This document shows positions 5,887-8,555 of a DNA stretch of 8,555 nucleotides, piece by piece (within the stretch, counting starts at the first letter, position 1; each line of letters begins with the position of its first letter). The stretch comes from an uncultured Flavobacterium sp. (GTDB lineage: Bacteria; Bacteroidota; Bacteroidia; Flavobacteriales; Flavobacteriaceae). Location of the stretch: NCBI RefSeq assembly GCF_946481155.1, contig NZ_CAMLMK010000112.1, forward strand, positions 1-8,555, given 5' to 3'. A program made the position numbers and the translations under genes. The notes below the pieces were generated by a model. It was not told where the DNA came from. It searched no databases and saw only the letters and a program-made list of their open reading frames with translations.

Positions 5887-6516
5887 TTATTTCCCGCAAG
5901 TCGCCAACACTTCTTTTGCTCTGTCTGCGCCCCAGCTTGGATGAAAAGGAGTTTCCGGTTTGAATTTAGCGAATAAGCCTAGCGAACGCTCGATTTCCGC
6001 ACACATTGGTTTTGTATCTGTTCCCCAGTATTTTGCTCCTCCGATTTCAAATTCCGCTTTAGAGAACACCACTCTTGGATTTTCCGGTGCAATTGCCTGT
6101 GCTTTGTAGTACTGCTCCATGGTTTTGCTTGAATATTTCATTCCGTTGGTCATCGGATCCTGAACAATCCAGGCGGTATAAATTAAAGCTTGTACCACCA
6201 TTAATTCTGCGTTGTTCGGGCTAACAGCTGTTGCATCGTCTAAAGCTATCTGTGCTTTTTCCAACAATGCCGGCGCTTTTGTTTTGTCCTGAGATTTGAA
6301 AACTTCAATAGTATTGATAAGTGCTACGTAGTAATTTGGCAACCAGTTTGTTTTTTCCACTGAAGCAATACGCTCAAAAATTGCTGTTGCTTCCGTTGAT
6401 TTTCCTTCTTTCCATAAGCCCAAGGCTTTCCCCATTCCCTGCTGATACTGCGTTGGTGCCTGTGCAAATATAAGATTGCACATAAATAATACTAATGCTG
6501 TGATAATTCGTGTCAT
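5887..6516 (-). CDS. Exported helical (TPR-like) protein of unknown function
   Basis: A 209-aa protein with a signal peptide: MTR, then a hydrophobic core, then IFA before Gln19. The mature part is predicted to be alpha-helical and resembles tetratricopeptide repeats: QGMGKALGLWKEGKSTEATAIFERI (26-50), a second pair around LLEKAQIALDDATAVSPNNAELM (84-106), and a third around MEQYYKAQAIAPENPRVVFSKAEF (133-156). These contain the W/L-G-Y/A-F-A-P pattern of TPR units only loosely. Two cysteines, 172 and 207, could form a disulphide in the periplasm. The protein probably mediates protein contacts there. A well-matched promoter at 6606-6636 suggests it is transcribed on its own or heads a unit running into the kinase cluster 111 bp downstream. 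A link with the receptor just upstream is possible but unproven. Confidence 0.8.
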   Translation of the reverse strand: MTRIITALVLFMCNLIFAQAPTQYQQGMGKALGLWKEGKSTEATAIFERIASVEKTNWLPNYYVALINTIEVFKSQDKTKAPALLEKAQIALDDATAVSPNNAELMVVQALIYTAWIVQDPMTNGMKYSSKTMEQYYKAQAIAPENPRVVFSKAEFEIGGAKYWGTDTKPMCAEIERSLGLFAKFKPETPFHPSWGADRAKEVLATCGK

Positions 6517-6682
6517 AATTTCTTGTTTTAAAATTAGTTTGTTATTGTTTTTGATTTTTAAAATTGTAACGGATGATAAATGATTGAAACCTTTAATTTA
6601 TAGTTCAAATATATAGCGGTTTTTACACCTGTTAAATTTATACTTACCGAACTGTCGAATTTTGAGGATGAACCGTTAAGCG
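6517..6682 (-). other. AT-rich leader region of the exported helical protein
   Basis: Apart from the promoter at 6606-6636 and a leader very rich in A on the transcribed strand near the start codon, I see no gene here. A minus-strand frame ending at 6558 is open through this stretch but begins inside the receptor gene in another frame and has no own start. Confidence 0.5.
6606..6636 (-). promoter_or_regulatory. Bacteroidetes-type promoter for the exported helical protein
   Basis: Read on the minus strand, TTTA (6633-6636), a 19-bp spacer and TATATTTG (6606-6613) match the consensus TTTG-N19-TAnnTTTG at all but one of the defined positions, with the right spacing. Transcription would start near 6599, leaving a leader of about 80 bases before the ATG at 6516. 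It is the best promoter candidate in the window. Confidence 0.65.
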
Positions 6683-6786
6683 AAGTCTTAAAGTTGAAAA
6701 GTCGCAAGTCAAAAGTCTGTTTTCTATACTCATTTTTCTTTGAGCTGGCATTTTTTTCTTTCGACTTTCTGACTTTCGACCTTCGA
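6683..6786 (-). repeat. Inverted pair of short-repeat arrays at the receptor's 3' end
   Basis: On the plus strand five units beginning AAGT (7-8 bp: 6683-6690, 6691-6698, 6699-6705, 6706-6712, 6713-6719) face four units of the opposite sense, CTTTCGA-like, at 6758-6764, 6765-6772, 6773-6779 and 6780-6786. The second array touches the receptor stop codon (6787-6789). In the receptor mRNA the arrays can pair: 6758-6767 with 6706-6715 gives ten pairs including one G-U, and after a small internal loop seven more follow. The apical loop is 42 bases. It may act as a terminator or 3'-end stabiliser, but there is no clear U-tract. Confidence 0.7.
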
Positions 6787-8555
6787 CTACAAGTTATCCA
6801 GCTGGTTCTTGCTCTTATCCTTACTAATCGTCCAGAAGAATCCGATGAAAAAGAATCTGTCGGCCGGCTGCGTAATGGCCTGACGCTGGAACTGTCCGTT
6901 GATATCCGCATTGTTAGCATATTGATATCCGAAAACATTCTTATTCCCCAACACATTCGATACTGAAAAATACAAAATCTTTTGTTGTGACAGCAAATAG
7001 GCCCAGCTCAAACTTAAACTGTTGTAGCTTCTCGTCTTTCCATTCATGAACGCCGACTCATTTGGATTGTCATAAGGTCTTCCTGTAGCAAAACTGTTGG
7101 TGGCACTGATCTGCGACTTCCAGTCTTCCACCCAATATTTCCCAACTACTGATAACGTATGATTTGCCACAAATCCCGGAGTCACTTTCGACTCGTAATT
7201 TCTGTAATCACGCTTGCTGTCAATGTACGAGTACGAAACCCAGTAATCCATGTTCTTAATCGAACGGCTGTCTCTCCAAAATATATCCAGTCCTTTAGCG
7301 TAACCATACCCTTTATTGTTATAGTCGCTATAATACATTGGAGTTTCTGTATCATATTTTACCAGGTTCGAATAATCTTTTAAGAAAACCTCAGTACGCA
7401 AAGTCCTTCTGTTGTGAGAATACAAGTAATTCAGGATATAATGCGATGTTTTTTCATATTCGAAATCAGAAGTATATTTAAGATAATCCTGTTTTGGGTT
7501 CTGATGAAAATCTCCGTAAGCTAAAGACACTTGTCCGTTCTGGCTCGTTTTGTATGCCAATGAAATCCTCGGGTCAACCGTAGTTTCATCAAGTAAATCG
7601 CTGTTCATAGCTCTTAAACCAACTTTAGCAGCCAGTTTCCTTGAGAAGAAAATATCTGTCTCTGCATATACGGCCCCAACATTGTTGCGGTAGCCTGCAC
7701 TGAAATCGCCCATGGAATAATCCGTATAGGTTTCATCAAAATCAGTTATGAAATAATCTCCTCCGAAAGTCAGGTTAAAGCGATCCGAGTATCTTTTCGT
7801 CAGCTTCAGCTTCAGGTGCGATGCATTTTCCCTGTTATAAAGATCATTTACATCGATGCCAATTTTATTTTGTCCGAATCCGAAACTGATTCCCGTCTGA
7901 ATCCCCCATCCAGAACCGAAAGTTCCTTTGTATGATGAATTCAGGTAGAAGTTATTGTTCTGGGTATCAATTCGGATGGGTGTTGGCGAATTTACATCTT
8001 TCTGATTCAGATCGAAAGTAGCATAATCAAACGCAGCATACAGTTTAAACAACCCATTCTCAAAATGACGGCGGAAAACCGTTTCTCCTGATAATGACTG
8101 ATACGGTTTATTCCAGTCCACATCCTGTTTCACGACTTCCTGATATGGTGCCAGGTTGATATATGCCATATTAACACTTACGGAGCTTTTCTTCCATTTC
8201 TGTGTATTGCCCAAACCTAAACCTACGGTCATAAAAGATAAATCGGTTTGCTCATTCTCTGGTTCGCTGATGGTATTCAGCAATAAAACACTTGACAAAG
8301 CATCCCCAAATTCTGCAGAATAACCTCCAGTTGAAAATGTCATTCCGCTAAACAAAAAAGGAGAAAAACGCCCTCTTGTCGGCAAGTTATTAGCCGTCGC
8401 GCCATAAGGCTGTGCCACGCGAATTCCGTCAACATAGGTTTGCGTCTCATCCGACTCACCTCCGCGAACAAATAATCTTCCGCTTTCGCCCACAATCTGT
8501 GCTCCCGGCAATGTCTGCAATGCACCAATAATATCTCCCGCCGCGCCTGCTGTAG
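6787..8555 (-). CDS. TonB-dependent outer-membrane receptor, N-terminus cut by the window
   Basis: About 588 residues of an outer-membrane TonB-dependent receptor are visible; the start lies beyond the right edge. The reading frame continues through TAGAAGDIIGA to the edge, so a TTG at 8518-8520 is an internal Leu, not a start. The plug domain shows GDIIGALQTLPGAQIVGE, then LFVRGGESDETQTYVDGI and SGMTFSTGGYSAEFGDALSSVL, matching the end of the Plug family. The rest is a series of amphipathic beta strands with aromatic girdles, as in the 22-stranded barrel, and ends in FFFIGFFWTI followed by a polar tail of about twelve residues. Missing are the signal peptide, any carboxypeptidase-regulatory-like domain and the TonB box. 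No SusD-like gene follows, so a glycan SusCD system is unlikely on this side. The substrate (iron complex, vitamin or other) cannot be told. Confidence 0.93.
   Translation of the reverse strand, partial: TAGAAGDIIGALQTLPGAQIVGESGRLFVRGGESDETQTYVDGIRVAQPYGATANNLPTRGRFSPFLFSGMTFSTGGYSAEFGDALSSVLLLNTISEPENEQTDLSFMTVGLGLGNTQKWKKSSVSVNMAYINLAPYQEVVKQDVDWNKPYQSLSGETVFRRHFENGLFKLYAAFDYATFDLNQKDVNSPTPIRIDTQNNNFYLNSSYKGTFGSGWGIQTGISFGFGQNKIGIDVNDLYNRENASHLKLKLTKRYSDRFNLTFGGDYFITDFDETYTDYSMGDFSAGYRNNVGAVYAETDIFFSRKLAAKVGLRAMNSDLLDETTVDPRISLAYKTSQNGQVSLAYGDFHQNPKQDYLKYTSDFEYEKTSHYILNYLYSHNRRTLRTEVFLKDYSNLVKYDTETPMYYSDYNNKGYGYAKGLDIFWRDSRSIKNMDYWVSYSYIDSKRDYRNYESKVTPGFVANHTLSVVGKYWVEDWKSQISATNSFATGRPYDNPNESAFMNGKTRSYNSLSLSWAYLLSQQKILYFSVSNVLGNKNVFGYQYANNADINGQFQRQAITQPADRFFFIGFFWTISKDKSKNQLDNL

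Noticed and set aside
6558..6690. Minus-strand open frame ending at 6558 with strand-like pattern and a terminal Phe, resembling the end of an outer-membrane protein
   Set aside because: It has no own start, continues only from an out-of-frame reading of the receptor gene, runs across the repeat arrays and contains the promoter for the next gene.
8518..8520. TTG as start codon of the receptor
   Set aside because: The frame stays open to the window edge and encodes typical plug sequence (GDIIGA before LQTLPG), so this is an internal Leu of a truncated gene.

Overview
The window looks like a chromosomal stretch of a Flavobacteriaceae bacterium, probably Flavobacterium or a close relative. The reasons are moderately AT-rich DNA, A-rich leaders that mostly lack strong Shine-Dalgarno sites, a promoter of the Bacteroidetes type (TTTA-N19-TATATTTG), a TonB-dependent receptor, a LytS/LytTR two-component pair with 2TM-domain proteins, and degenerate 7-8 bp tandem repeats between genes. 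The genus is inferred from these traits, not from any search.

Layout, left to right: 1-166 is an edge region without a convincing gene. At 167-910 (+) lies an exported alpha/beta hydrolase. Everything after it is on the minus strand and is transcribed from high to low coordinates. In transcription order: a TonB-dependent receptor cut by the right edge (6787-8555); a 270-bp gap with an inverted pair of short-repeat arrays and a good promoter; an exported helical/TPR-like protein (5887-6516); a 111-bp gap with a period-7 array and a 10-bp direct repeat; a 54-aa membrane protein (5611-5775); a LytS-type histidine kinase with a 2TM domain at its C-terminus (4255-5592); three tightly packed stand-alone 2TM proteins (3936-4253, 3620-3928, 3295-3612); a 121-bp gap with a period-8 tandem repeat; a GT39/PMT-like membrane glycosyltransferase (1683-3173); and a LytTR response regulator (911-1663) whose stop codon abuts that of the hydrolase.

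The centre of interest is the block 3295-5775. A sensor kinase carrying a 2TM domain is followed within 1-7 bp by three more 2TM proteins and preceded by a tiny membrane protein. Its likely partner, the LytTR regulator, lies further down on the same strand, separated by the glycosyltransferase. The simplest reading is a membrane-embedded signalling complex in which the 2TM proteins assemble with the kinase and the signal goes to the LytTR regulator. This rests on gene order and shared domains only. The signal, the target genes and the role of the glycosyltransferase cannot be read from the sequence. The receptor and the exported helical protein are neighbours that may belong to a separate uptake-related unit.
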